A stretch of 64,000 bases of DNA. Origin: Dermacentor variabilis (Eukaryota > Arthropoda > Arachnida > Ixodida > Ixodidae). Location: NCBI RefSeq assembly GCF_050947875.1, contig NC_134570.1:242474584-242538583 (forward strand), read 5' to 3'. Positions 10,820 through 21,192 of this stretch are shown in pieces. Each line of letters begins with the position of its first letter. Position 1 is the stretch's first letter. Below the pieces are notes generated by a model, which saw only the letters and a list, made by a program, of their open reading frames with translations, was not told the origin of the DNA and searched no databases. Made by a program: the position numbers and the translations under genes.

Positions 10820-12066
10820 AGTGGCGGCTAGGTAATCGGCGATGTCACGTGGGCGCTCCCAAAGCTGTGGACGAGGCGCGTTGACGGCGAACCCTCAGAG
10901 TCCCATGTCGCGGTATGGGCATCGGCGGTACACATGGCCAGCTTCTCCGCAGTAATAGCAGAGCGGGCGGTGGTCAGGGACTCGCCAAATGTCCGTCTTC
11001 CTCGCGTAGGTGTGCTGGGCGACGGGTGGGCGTGCTGGCGGCGGCGGCGTAGGACGACGAAATTGCGGTGTCACAGGGCCCTGCCGCGGTCGCGGAGGGG
11101 GGCCTTGACGCCATGCGACGGTGGTGTAGGTCATTGCTTCTGGCTGGGGCTGCGGTAATTGAGGTTGTACCTCACGAACCCCAAGTGATCGCTGAACCTC
11201 ATCTTTCACGATGTCTGCGATCGAGGCCACTTGAGGCTGCGACGAAGGCAGGACCTTGCGCAGTTCTTTGCGCACAATGGCCCTGATTGTCTTTTGAAGG
11301 TCTCCGGAACCCAGTCCTTGGATGGCATACTGCGGCGTAAGCCCCTGGCGGTTATATTGCCGGGTGTGCATCTCCAGAGTTTTCTCAATCGTCGATGCCT
11401 CTGCAGAAAACTCAGCTACAGTCTTCTCTTCGGTGGGTTGTGAATAAGTGCGGCGAAAAGTTCTTGCTTGACGCCCCGCATCAGGAAGCGGACTTTTTTC
11501 TCCTCCGACATTTCCGGGTTGGTGTGTCGGAAAAGACGGGCCATCTCCTCCATGAAGATCGCGATCGTCTCATTTGGCAGCTGTGCTCTGGTCTCTTGTA
11601 GAGCTTGGGCTCGCTCTTTTCGCACGACGCTCGTAAATGTTTGCAAGAAGCCGCTTCGGAACAGGTGCCACGTCGTTAAGGTGGATTCTCGATTCTCGAA
11701 CCAGGTCCTGGCGGCGTCTTCCAATGCAAAATACACATGTCGCAGCTTGTCGTCGCTATCCCAACTGTTAAACGTAGAGACCCTCTCATACGTGCTTTCC
11801 GGGTCCTCAAGTGTGGAACCGCGGAACGTCGGTGGCTCCCTGGGCTGCTGCAGAACTATTGGGGCCGCTGAGGCTGCCATTGGGGCTGTCTTCTTGTTCG
11901 TCTCTGGACGATCTTCTCGGACGATCTTCTTGGTCGCCTCTGGTAGAATTCCGTGTTCCGGGGGAAGCTGCTGTAGCCGGCGGCTTGCTCGATGTTCCGG
12001 GACGACGTTGCTGTTGTCTTTGCAGTCCGGGCTTGAATTACGGCTTGTCGGGGGCGTCCGGTACAT
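10820..12066 (-). pseudogene. Gypsy copy 1 gag (capsid and zinc knuckle)
   Basis: Minus-strand reading from a likely start at 12066 (MYRTPPTSR). TFNSWDSDDKLRHVYFALEDAARTWFENRE and FLQTFTSVVRKERAQALQETR match the retrotransposon gag fold. After frame changes near 11416, the 11371-10895 frame has a proline-rich linker and a CCHC zinc knuckle, CYYCGEAGHVYRRC. Gag coats the RNA in cytoplasmic particles. Copy 2 gives the same order, which supports the start. Confidence 0.85.
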
Positions 12067-12075
12067 GAACGTAAA

Positions 12076-12088
12076 GCACCTCCACCAG
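12076..12088 (-). promoter_or_regulatory. Primer-binding site of gypsy copy 1
   Basis: Next to the 5' LTR end the minus strand reads TGGTGGAGGTGC, starting with the TGG that pairs with a tRNA 3' CCA. The same bases stand beside the LTR in copy 2 (near 55010-55021). I cannot name the tRNA. Confidence 0.6.
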
Positions 12089-12089
12089 A

Positions 12090-12226
12090 TGTAACGTGGT
12101 GGTGACGTTGAAGAACACAGTAGCAATACTGTGAAGGACAAAACTAACTTTTATTGGGTGAACCTGTGCTCACAAAAACAGGCTACACTTATAGCACAAC
12201 GATAGCGGCGAACACGGTCGGTGATT
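12090..12226 (-). repeat. Truncated 5' LTR of gypsy copy 1 with a snap-back end
   Basis: Matches the inner 135 bases of the 3' LTR (from TGTAACGTGG to the GCGAACACGGTCGG block), then stops. The bases after it, TTCGCCGACCGTGTTCG at about 12230, are the inverse of the LTR end just read, so the break forms a small hairpin. U3 with the TATA box is missing from this copy. Confidence 0.8.
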
Positions 12227-12538
12227 GTGTTCGCCGACCGTGTTCGTGCGGCATCTTTCACAACATTGTGTCAGATGCCGCGCACATCTTTTTAAGACGG
12301 CCACCATCTGCCAGCTGCTTGCACATGCTTGAACAAATATCAGTCGACAGCTCCGGGAGTCGGCAGACAGTTCGTGACTTCCAGTCTATGCAAAATGAAT
12401 ACGATTCTGTGAGCTTTCGGTCTAGTGGGTGGAGCTTCTGGAGCTGTTGAAGAAAATCGAATGTGGGACAACAGTCCCAAGTATTCCGGGACTGTCAGGG
12501 ACTGATAATCGAAGTGATCTACTCACACACTGCTAATA
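12227..12538. other. Unassigned spacer
   Basis: About 310 bases after the broken LTR. A short inverted motif, GTCCCAAGTATTCCGGGAC, is present at about 12475; otherwise nothing recognised. Confidence 0.5.
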
Positions 12539-13643
12539 CAGTAAAAGCTTCTTAATTGGCAACTCGTTAATTCGAAATTTTGGATCATTCAAAGTAGCAG
12601 CCGCGGTCCGTCCAACAATGCATTGAAAGCCATATGTAGCTCATCCCGCTAATTCACACTGCAATCCGCACCGCCACTGATAATTCGAACTCCGCACCAT
12701 TGTGGATGGGGAGAGTGCTAGTGCATAGGAGCATGTTGACGACGCTGCCATCACTGCGGGGACCGCACAGCTTTGCTTTTTCCATCAGTGGCAAGGACGA
12801 CAGCACTGTGTTCCTTGTGTACGAGCGAAAGCATGCGAGGGCGAGCTGGCGAACGCGCGGCTCAATCTCAAAGCGAAGAAGGCGGGGCATGCCCTCTCCT
12901 GTCGCATGCGATGCACGGGGGTGAGGGAAGGGGGGATGTTCTTCTCCGACGGCTGCTGCTTACTGTGCGGCCATGCAGGCGCCGTATCTTGAAAGCGATC
13001 TGTGATGTTTGCAGAGTTCGCGTAGTGCCGGTAGCTTTGTATGCAATGTGCTTTCTACGTTTCGTTCGCATTGAAGTGAGAGCTGTATGAAAATCAATTC
13101 GCTCACTGCAACTGCCACGTTTCCTCACTCCAGCGCTTTTCAGCTAGCGTCCGCGGTCATCAGGCAAGATGTATTCATGCTTACCTGTGTGCACATGACA
13201 CCGTATTTGTTAATTTAGTTAGCAAGCGAATGGTTACAAGTTTATATGGCCGATAAAACTACTATCCTTATTTCGTATAGCTGTTCACTAGTTTGCTATC
13301 GCAATCGATGCTCCAATTTTCAGGTGAAACTACGGCATTTTTTTCTTCTCTGCGCCAGTCAGCACGATGAACGCGCCCATGGAGCAAGAGCCGTCTCAAC
13401 GTCGGCCATGTCGGACCATGTTGGCCACGTCCGGTTAAGTTGTCTGTGCCAGTGATTCGAAGTATAGACGTTGTTATTCACAGCAACGGGATGTAGTGTG
13501 TGTGCACGCGGGCTTATGCCATGTCAGACTGTGTACATCCCTTAACTGAGCGACTTTTTTCTCTGACTTTCGTTAGTTTGAATTTTGTGCTATTTGAATT
13601 TTCGTAGCATCCCCACGGAATTCAAATTAACAAGCTTTTACTG
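12539..13643. mobile_element. Tigger/pogo-like non-autonomous DNA transposon
   Basis: The left end CAGTAAAAGCTTCTTAATT and the inverse of the right end CAGTAAAAGCTTGTTAATT form an 18-of-19 terminal inverted repeat starting with CAGT, and TA precedes the left end, as in pogo/Tigger elements. The right flank does not repeat the TA. No transposase motif is visible inside. The interior from about 13030 to 13250 is homologous to the element at 26178-27686 (both contain TTAATTTAGTTAG or a close variant). Confidence 0.78.
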
Positions 13644-14032
13644 CACGTGGCTGTGTCCATTGACGACTTTCATCATCACCATTTGCTAACCACTACAAAT
13701 TAAAGCTCGAGACTGAGAGCAAAACTAATGCCAGCTACAACTCGTACACATGTCCTCATCAGTCAGGCGCCTGTACACTTAGCAGGTGTACATGAAGTGT
13801 GCTTACAGAATGTTGTGCAACTCTCAGTGTTGGCTTCCTTTCTCAGGCCAGCGCAATGCCCCCCCCCCCCCCCCTGAAAAAAAAAAAAAAGCTGTCCTTT
13901 ATTTGTAGCACACTAGTGAATACTGTATGATGTCTTTCAGTCCAGAAATAATGTTTTCCATATTAGTACGACATTCATGTGCATTGTAATGTAAGCTAGC
14001 TGTAGCAATGCAGCCTGCCTCTCTTGTTGTAG
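13644..14032. other. Intron sequence before PRODH exon
   Basis: No element recognised. A run of about 16 C followed by about 14 A lies at 13859-13890. The pyrimidine-rich CTCTCTTGTTGTAG acceptor of the next exon ends at 14032. Confidence 0.5.
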
Positions 14033-14097
14033 GTGCCACTGAAGGTACAGGTCTGGCAGCCATTAAACTCACAGCCCTGGGCAGACCACAGCTACTG
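14033..14097 (+). CDS. PRODH: Proline dehydrogenase, internal exon
   Basis: Host gene exon of 65 bases. The acceptor CTCTTGTTGTAG precedes it and the donor GTAAGT follows at 14098. The first two bases complete a codon begun in the upstream exon; then 21 codons read ATEGTGLAAIKLTALGRPQL plus Leu. AIKLTALGRPQ is the conserved segment of eukaryotic mitochondrial proline dehydrogenase (PRODH/sluggish-A), near the start of the FAD-dependent barrel. The enzyme oxidises proline to pyrroline-5-carboxylate in mitochondria and passes electrons to quinone. The preceding exon is not in the window. The call rests on the family motif, remembered rather than searched, and on exact exon borders; it is supported by the next exon. 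Confidence 0.88.
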
Positions 14098-14197
14098 GTA
14101 AGTGCAAAAATGAGCAGTGCCTTATTGACAGGCCACCTGCCACAAAGAGAACTGCCTCCTGCAGGACATATGTCATAGAACAGAATGTAAGATTAAT

Positions 14198-14374
14198 AGC
14201 AGTAAAACACGTTGTGGGGCTAGTTGGTGCATAGCTTTCAATAGGTGAAGCGCCAATAGTGACAGCACACAAGAAGAAATACAGACAGGACAAGGCGCTT
14301 CACCTAGACAGGACAAGCGCCTTGTCCTGTCTGTATTTCTTCTTGTGTGCCGTCACTATTGGCGCTTCACCTAT
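14198..14374. mobile_element. Hairpin retroposon 1
   Basis: Flanked by the 12-base direct repeat TGTAAGATTAAT at 14186-14197 and 14375-14386. It starts with a head containing GTTGTGGGGCTAGTTGGTG, then arms of 60 bases (14239-14298 and 14317-14376) that are inverse copies with one mismatch around an 18-base loop. The arm holds ACACAAGAAGAAATACAGAC and GGACAAGGCGC. It sits in the intron between the two PRODH exons. Confidence 0.85.
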
Positions 14375-14386
14375 TGTAAGATTAAT

Positions 14387-14840
14387 GTCAGTTGCGTGAT
14401 ATGTGAGGTGGCTCTCTCATTCTTGTACAACTGATGTCATGGGACAGAAACTCGGTAAGGCTGTTTATTGTAACACGTTACGCAAACAGTGTATTGATGG
14501 GCTACAGTAGAATTTCGGCTAACAGAAATTGCTTATAGAGAATATCTTTTTAAATGAGACTAATGTTCCAATTAACAGCAATGCTAAGAAAATCTCCCTA
14601 ATTACCATAACCATTGCAAATGTCTATCGCACGCATTTTGCAAATGACCATTCGCAAATGTCAGTCATTGGGAATTGAGACAAAACACCTTCCTTTCTTT
14701 TTTCTTCTCAGCTGTTTGCACTACCTTGTTTGCATGATTTTGTTGCATATGGTCATTCTTTAGGCTTGCTCACCATCAGTGGTAGTGTCTGCTAGTGGAA
14801 GCTGGGATGCAAGCTCATGCTGGCAACATTGTTCACGCAG
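14387..14840. other. PRODH intron remainder
   Basis: A CAGTAGAATTTCGGCTAAC block near 14505 looks like the end of a Tigger-like MITE, but I find no matching right end. A pyrimidine tract TTTCTTTTTTCTTCTCAG at 14695-14712 is a strong but apparently unused acceptor. Confidence 0.35.
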
Positions 14841-15022
14841 ATGCAGCTGAGCGAGGTGGTGGTGCACACGAGGCAGTTCTTCCAGGAAGTGACAGGTGCC
14901 GACAAGGCCATGGCTCTGTCCTGCGTCACTCCTTCAACCATTGGCCAGAAGTTGAATGTGTCACCTGCGGACCAGGAATCCTTCAAACGATGGCTCGAGC
15001 GCATGGACTATGACCGCAAAGG
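14841..15022 (+). CDS. PRODH: Proline dehydrogenase, next exon
   Basis: Continues the previous exon in phase 0 across a 743-base intron: acceptor GTTCACGCAG at 14840, then MQLSEVVVHTRQFFQEV. LxxLSEV directly after GRPQLL is the order found in proline dehydrogenases. The remaining residues (about 40) include STIGQKLNVSPADQESFKRW and LERMDYDRKG, a variable acidic segment known in the family between barrel strands and sometimes compared with an EF-hand. The donor GTACGT lies at 15023-15028 and leaves two bases of a Gly codon. An ATG at 14817 lies in the same frame but upstream of the acceptor, so it is not a start. The next exon was not found through 64000. Confidence 0.85.
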
Positions 15023-17504
15023 GTACGTGGCCGGCCACTGCAGTGTGCATTCATTGGGACCTCATGGCATGCTTGGCAGTGTGAAGAGGAGCCTTTGTTA
15101 CATTTGCCGCCTAGCTTTCTGTCAACTACACAGCTGCTACCTGCTGTGGTGGTTTGTCAGCTAAGGCTTTATTCTTGGTTGCAGCTTCTGCATTTTGGTG
15201 CAGGAGGAAAGAAAAGGCCCTTAGGCACTGACACTTTGGTGCACATTAAAGGATCACTGAGAGCCAAAATTAACCCAGGGTGCCTCTCTATGATGCTGAC
15301 CAGTTGGTAACTGAGGATTCTAAATATGAAGGGAACTGACAATCTGCATATTGAGCCCTTTTTTTCTATAGCACAACAAAAAGCTTATCCCTGCAGTCAC
15401 CTTGAAAGATGAACGAAAAAATTTGATACAGAATCTTTCCTCTATAGTTGCTAGAACTATCAGTAGTGATAATGTCGATATATGTGGGGACCAGTTTCTG
15501 TGCTAATGAAAGAGAAGCTACAAAGGCAAAGCACATGCAAGTAAGAGTGCTCCTGAATAAAGTCCCACATTCCTCATTCTTGTTGGTTTAAGCTGGGGAA
15601 AAGAAAGCATTAACATCTTATATACTACAGAAAGATAAAATTGAGTGCGTTGCTGAGTGCTGTAGACCCACTGCAGTTGTTGATGTAGGCAGTATGCGGT
15701 GGTGCTGTTGGTAGCAGCGATGGCCATTAGAGTTTACTGGCTTTGTCTTGGCCCAAGAAGTTCCCAATTTAATTCATCATTAGGCAGTACAGTTATAAAG
15801 TGCTGATTTCGTGAGGAAGTTCCTCATACATTTTAGAAAAGCTTGTAAAACAAAGCTACAGCCATTTCCAACCCGGTATATCTTTCAAGCGCAAGTATAT
15901 CCACAGTATAAATACCATATAAACCGCAGTGTAGGTCTATATCTTACAAAAAAAAGAAAGAAAAACCAAATAATGTTCCACCTCATCTTATACTATAGCA
16001 GTCTTTAGCATATTGTGAGTTGTCTGGTCAAGTCGAGGTCAGGGGTTGACTTATATTCCACTTTATACAGTACCTTCAATGCAAACTCCTTTGGAATGCG
16101 TGTTTACAAGCACTTCAAAGACCTTAATTTATTACGACAATGATAACAATGCAGGCATTTCATCAACAGCAGCCCAACGCTTGTTGTAACAACTTTTGTA
16201 AAATATTAACTATAACATAGATGATTTGGGAAAATATAAGTAGCCAAAAAAGGTAATGACGCCAAGAGCAACGGAGCAGGCAGCATGCTTCGTAGCTGCA
16301 CCAGAACGCTGACAAAATACAAACAGTCGCTTCAGATTTTCAGTATATTATTATTTACAGAACATGGCACTACTGCATGCATAGACAGGGCATGTTGTTA
16401 AAACAGATTTATTCAACCTTGTTTATTAAAATGGAATGTCATTGAAGCAGGTGTTGAGCTTGGACTGAGCTAATAGATAGATATTTTTATTGAGGATGAA
16501 TACTACTCAAATCCACACTAAATGAATACCACTGTCAGGGCAATAAACTAGCCATCAAGGGAAATTCAGTATGCTTGACATCGAGCATGCATGCATGTAC
16601 TTACCAATGAGACAATTAGCGTAAAAAAGAAAAGGAACAAAAACGAAACTACACTGAATGTGCACAGTCATGAACACATTCTCTTTTGCGCACTGATGCT
16701 CCATTAAAATTATGCACATATTCTGATGTGAAACAAGACCATATGTAGATATGCAAGCACGACAATGGAACAACGATATAGCGAAGTCAGTAAAATCTGC
16801 AATTTGCTGTGTTATATTAAAATTTCATTATATTGAAATTCAACCTTTTATGGAAATAAGTACAGTTGCTGATGAATTTTCCTTACATGGGAGGGGCTGT
16901 AAATTTGTCCGCATCATAAGGCAATCAGAAAAACTAAATTTGGATGACAAAAGAATTCATTTTGTTGAATTGGAGAGTCAGCAATGAAAGATACGATGTC
17001 ATGCGGTGTTGGCGATATCTTCACATCGGCGGTACAAAGCGAAGCCAGCTACGCTTTCGTGTCCACAGCAGCTGCTTTCCTGCAGCTGATATTGCCAGCT
17101 GCAGGGGGATGATGCTACCTGGAAGAGTGCCAGCAGCGAGGCGGGAGTGCTTCGTCTGCCTCTTGCTTTAGTGCGTTTCCGAAAGTCGAGATTACACAAC
17201 CAGCAGCATTAAATGCTTACCTCTAAAGCAAGGCATGCACTATGTGTATATGCTGAGCCACCACTGACAGCCGTGCACAGCCACAGTGGGGCTAGAAGAG
17301 GAGACCAGCCCACTCCCTCCCTTGCGTGAACTTGCTTGACTGCAATCTCGCTCCCCCTCCCTTGCGGGAAGACGGCGCTCATCAAGCCACCATCCTTCTT
17401 GGCTCGCCCTCGTACTGAAAGCATACAGTGCACAAGGGGATGATAGGATCTCATTGTACTTAGACCTTATAGGGAAGTTGCTGACCACTGGAGATATGGC
17501 TTAT
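15023..17504. other. PRODH intron, mostly unassigned
   Basis: No gene recognised. A weak inverted pair, CAGTATAAATACCATATAAA near 15903 against ACTTATATTCCACTTTATAC near 16050, may bound a MITE of about 170 bases. A + strand stretch at 16790-16960 rich in ATATTGAAATTC resembles decayed Tigger-like interiors. Confidence 0.35.
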
Positions 17505-18555
17505 TCAATCTCGAGGGTCACAGAAGATCGCGACTTGTGTCCACAGTGGCAATAGTTGGCATGGTCGAAGGCAGCGGAATCTGCAAGGTGCAGAGCTCAC
17601 ATGCCAACTCGGAGGCTGGCTCAGTGGACGGCGTGGACGTATTGGGTGGAAGGTTGGTTGGGGGCTGAGTGGCAGGTGCAACACTGTTTTAGACATACCC
17701 GATGTCGTGTGGAATGGGAGCCAGTGTTTAGTTGGCAATGTCACCATTGTCATGTGCCAGCGTTGGTGGCGAGAAAAGCACTGAAATGGTTAGTGTCATT
17801 CAGTAATATGGAAAGTTGGGCTAGTTGGTGAGTAATCATCATACCTTGCTGGTGAAGCAGCGCACTGACATGGACACAGTGAAGACACACAAGACGACAC
17901 TCGCTGCACTCGCATCTGACTAAGAATAAGATAGTTGCGAGTGCAGCGAGTGTCGTCTTGTGTGTCTTCACAGTGTCCGTGTCAGTGCGCTGCTTCACCA
18001 GCAAGGTATGATGGTTAGCGTCATTGTTGTACTGATACCCTTGATGAGAACATTGTGCACATACTTTGCAGTAAAGAGACCTCTGGTGAAAATCCAAGGC
18101 TGGTGACTGTGCGGCAGCGCACATGTGGGTCAATGAGGTGGTATCATAGCAGGTCGTGGGAAGGAAGCTGGCCTGATGATGATGGTATACGGGGGCAGGA
18201 AGAGATGCGCTCGGTGCTGGCTAGGAGGGTGTTGGCAGGGATGAGTCGCATACTGTGCGGTCGCTCTTGGGAAGAGGGCAGTACGTAGCACCATAGAGGT
18301 TCAGCTTTCGTAGCTCGTCACTCCGCCAGGCGATGGAACGATGAGCTGGAGTTGGACGTAGAGGAGTGCCTCGTACTTTAACTTGTGGATCGAAATGTTG
18401 TTCAGCTCCAGAGCCCCCTCAAACTGCATGAACCATGCGTCAACATGGCTGAACCGAAATGGTGGCAGTGGTGCACTGAACCTGGGCTCCCGCCAGCTAG
18501 CCGTGGCACCGCGTCGCTCGGTAAAAGGTGCATTCGCTCGGGCCACCACTGTCAA
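17505..18555 (-). pseudogene. Gypsy-type gag remnant, split by a hairpin
   Basis: The minus frame from 18555 reads LPPFRFSHVDAWFMQFEGAL and KLKYEALL, the 'LPPF....W..Q.E..F' start of a Ty3/gypsy-class gag (matrix/capsid). The frame closes at 18301 and the sequence continues in other frames to about 18060. After the hairpin at 17801-18010, a His/Pro/Ser-rich frame at 17753-17505 (PTFHPIRPRRPLSQPPSWH) could be the linker before pol. No pol or LTR was found nearby. The N-terminal part is convincing; the downstream part is inference. Confidence 0.6.
17801..18010. mobile_element. Hairpin retroposon 2
   Basis: Flanked by ATGGTTAGTGTCATT (17786-17800) and ATGGTTAGCGTCATT (18011-18025), a 14-of-15 direct repeat. 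The head ends AAGTTGGGCTAGTTGGTGAG. Arms of 78 bases (17837-17914 and 17936-18013) are inverse copies with one mismatch and enclose a 21-base loop. The arm bases AAGACACACAAGACGACACT are family-like but not the same as in hairpin 1. Confidence 0.86.
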
Positions 18556-18834
18556 CTACCGAGAAGTCGTGGCGGAGCATGCGACCAAGAGGACCAGCAC
18601 AGTGGGTTTCTAGAACAACACTGCACATGCTATGCTTGCACATCAAGCATGCACTGGTCATCTTTATTTTTCTTGTCTTTCGCAACTGGCCTCTAGGTGC
18701 CGGCTGAGACTGCCGACCTTAGCGTATCTGCTCCGCGGCGTCGGTGGGCACTACAAACTCTTTCCTTGATGCACATTTCTCTCGACGCACAGTTCGTTCG
18801 ATTTCTTCAAACCGCTCTATGTGTTCCATACTGG
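18556..18834. other. Unassigned
   Basis: Follows the gag start on its upstream side; may be 5' untranslated sequence of that element, but no LTR or primer site is visible. Confidence 0.35.
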
Positions 18835-19045
18835 TGGAGACATCAAAATTTTCGTTCATGCGTTTGTTGATTCAAACGTTGCGTCATGCTTCAGGGAGCA
18901 CGATACACACAGCGGGATTCATATATATCCGATAAATAATTTAATAATAGCATTATTATACCGAGCGATTTCGGTTTCGGTTTCTGGGCTCCGGGGGGAT
19001 GCTATGACGTCACAGAGGAGGAAACGCAACATGGCTTGGTCACGT
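18835..19045 (-). repeat. Dispersed repeat, inverse copy of 24340-24560
   Basis: GAGACATCAAAATTTT, then GCTATGACGTCACAGAGGAGG, correspond in inverse order to GCTATGACGTCAATATTTTC, TCCTCTGTGACGTAG and AAAATTTGGTGTCTC at 24340-24560. Family unknown. Confidence 0.5.
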
Positions 19046-20107
19046 GGCCCACAAAAAATAGTGACGTAAAACTATGCTGCGTCGTCTGCTCGCGCATATG
19101 CGTGCTCTGCCAGCAGAGGTCAACCACTGGCGATTCGAAGTGCATGTCGCGATTATTATAATTATTGCGAAGAGCGACAACAACGGTAAGAAAATATTGC
19201 GGCTTGTGAGAGTCGGTGATTCATTCCGAAGCGCCGTAAGCATTAGCTTTGAAGTGAACCAGAAAAGGCCTAGCGACGATATCGGCGGCGCCGAACGATC
19301 CGAGGCGGTGAAGCTGCCGTCGATGCCAGAGCGACCACTCCTCGTTCGCTGATTGGCCGCTTCGCCGTACGGCTCCCGCACAAATGGGTCCCGGGCCCGT
19401 CCTCTCTACGGCAAGGAAATCTCGCCGTTCGCTAGCAAAACCGCCGTCGCACGGGGGCCCGCGAACGGCAAACGGAGTGCGCCGAGTTTCCGTGCCGGTA
19501 ACGTGGACGGGCCGGTAACGTGGAAAGGCCAAGCGAAGGAGAGTCCGCTCCGAGCTGCCGAACTACGCGACTATACGAGGAGAGAAGCAGACAACACGAA
19601 CGCCGCATATCCTGTCCCTTTCGGAGTCGGCCGGCTAGTGTTACACTCAAACGTGTAAAGGCCCGTCCGCAGGGCAACTCGCCGCACGCATTTTGCCGTT
19701 CGCGGGCCGGCGTGCGGCGTTCGTGTTGTGCACTTCTCTCCTTTTGTGTCCGTGTCTGGACGCCTTGCCCCTTCTTTGCATTAAGAAAGGATTTCTATAC
19801 GCGGCGTGCACGCCGATGGCCGCGCCACTGGTGGCGGCCTTGCGCAGAACGCATGGGAGAGGAGCGAGCCGCGCGCCGTAGCACGCCGTAGTTTGTTGCG
19901 TCGCTGATAGTGCTTCTCCGTCTTATTTGTGTTTTCAGAGCAAAATAGGCAACACCCTTCGCATGTGTGGGATGGCCAAAGCTTCCGAAGAATGTCGAAG
20001 AAGAATTGTTGCAGGGTGGGGGGCTCAAATACCGGCGAAAACGTGCCGGCGATACGGTTCTAATTATTCCCCGCAAAGCCTCATCAGCAGGAGCAACGGT
20101 GGCAATA
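19046..20107. other. CpG-rich stretch with an inverted pair
   Basis: GC-rich and CpG-dense from about 19340 to 19890. CGCACGGGGGCCCGCGAACG (within 19441-19470) pairs with the inverse of TGCCGTTCGCGGGCCGGCGT (within 19694-19719), with small gaps, which suggests a MITE of about 280 bases or more. Long frames here have no recognised domain and I take them as a result of base composition. Confidence 0.4.
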
Positions 20108-20806
20108 GGGAGTTTTAGAATAGGGGCCCCAAACGTTTTGGGGCCCCAAAGAAATAGCGTCGAAGCCACTGCGCATGCGCGAGACGTAAACTGCCTTTGG
20201 GTTTTGCGTTGGGAACGCTATTTCACCGATTTAGCGGGAGCCCAAATAGCGGCCCCAAAAGTTTTGCGTTGGCAAACATGGCGGCACCCATCGAAGCGAC
20301 GGCTCTAACCTAGCACCAAACTGGGTTCGATTCGCGGTAACGCGTGAAGTTCACAAGCTAGGAGAAGTGACTGCGGTTATCGCTTTCTCTCAACTAGGGT
20401 GTGTTATGAAGATTGACTCATTAGACGCCGCTGATTTTGAATTCGATTGTGGATTTTATGGCTCGTAGGCCTAACGCGGCTAAGCTTGGCTGGTGAAGGC
20501 TAGTAAAGTTGGTTTGCTCAAAACTAAGCACAACTAATTGCTTGCTGCTTACAGAATAGCCTCTAAATTGTAATTAAATGCGAATACACGCAAGTCAAAA
20601 TTATTATTCCTATCATAAAATGGTATATTTTATTTAATTATTTCTAATAGCTTTTCTTTGACACCGTAGTGGCGCTGTCAGCGCAAGACGCTATCCGCGA
20701 ACGTAAAACCCTATTCTAAAACTCTTCACTCCTTCGTGTCCCAACGCTAACACCCGCAAAGCTCTTTGGGGCCCCAAACTATTGGGGCCCCTATTCTAAA
20801 ACTCCC
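20108..20806. mobile_element. MITE with GGGAGTTTTAGAATAGGGG inverted ends
   Basis: 699 bases. The left end GGGAGTTTTAGAATAGGGG and the inverse of the right end are the same for the first 26 bases, and the match goes on with small differences through GTTTTGGGGCCCC. TA lies on both sides (20106-20107 and 20807-20808). The interior repeats GGGGCCCCAAA-type blocks. No transposase is seen, so it depends on another element. Confidence 0.88.
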
Positions 20807-21050
20807 TAATGGATCGTCGCTTCGGCGCGAAATTTCTTGTTCTCATCCTTTCCTTTGTCGTTTCGGTGTTTTTCCTTTTTTATTATTATTTATTTACTCG
20901 ATTGTAGTTAGTCGCGTAAGCGACGAAGTTCGTCTGCAGTGCAACATGTGGTTTAAAGGCATTTCGCTAAAGTTCGGAATGCCGTTTGCCGCTTACTTGT
21001 TTTCCGCTTCTTTACCGCGTTCGGCTAGCTAGGCAGCACGACTGCATGAG

Positions 21051-21192
21051 CGCATTCTGTTTTATGGTAAAGCTACAGAAGTTTGCAAGAACTGAAATTG
21101 TTAGTTTTATGTGGCCCGGTATACCGGGCCACATAAAACTAACAATTTCAGTTCTTGCAAACTTCTGTAGCTTTACCATAAAACACAATGCG
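21051..21192. repeat. Near-perfect 142-bp palindrome with no spacer
   Basis: The two 71-base halves meet at 21121/21122 (centre CCCGGTATACCGGG) and differ at one pair only (21057/21186). The outer ends are CGCATT and AATGCG. It has no coding content. Confidence 0.9.

Larger units (their letters stand above)
6532..12226 (-). mobile_element. Ty3/gypsy retrotransposon copy 1
   Basis: Minus-strand element with 3' LTR at 6532-6942, a polypurine tract beside it, then integrase, RNase H, RT, protease and gag reading toward higher coordinates. A primer-binding site precedes a 5' LTR that is truncated to about 137 bases (12090-12226). Pol order PR-RT-RH-IN is that of Ty3/gypsy. Several frame changes and stops make it inactive. 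The same family is present again at 47927-55416. Because the 5' LTR lacks its outer part, no target duplication can be tested. Confidence 0.93.

Noticed and set aside
11468..12094. 208-codon + strand frame over gypsy copy 1 gag
   Set aside because: Shadow of the minus-strand gag, which shows real capsid blocks also kept in copy 2.
14695..14712. Strong acceptor-like TTTCTTTTTTCTTCTCAG as the start of PRODH exon 2
   Set aside because: Reading from here gives stops and does not join GRPQLL to LSEV; the acceptor at 14840 does so exactly.
14817..14819. ATG in frame with PRODH exon 2 as a gene start
   Set aside because: Lies in the intron; the previous exon joins at 14841 and this would leave the enzyme without its N-terminal half.
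17556..17831. Trp-rich 91-codon + frame
   Set aside because: It is the antisense of the more convincing gag-like minus frame and enters the hairpin.
19353..19891. Overlapping frames of about 100-120 codons on both strands
   Set aside because: CpG-rich sequence lacks stops by composition; no domain, splice or start context, and an inverted repeat runs through it.
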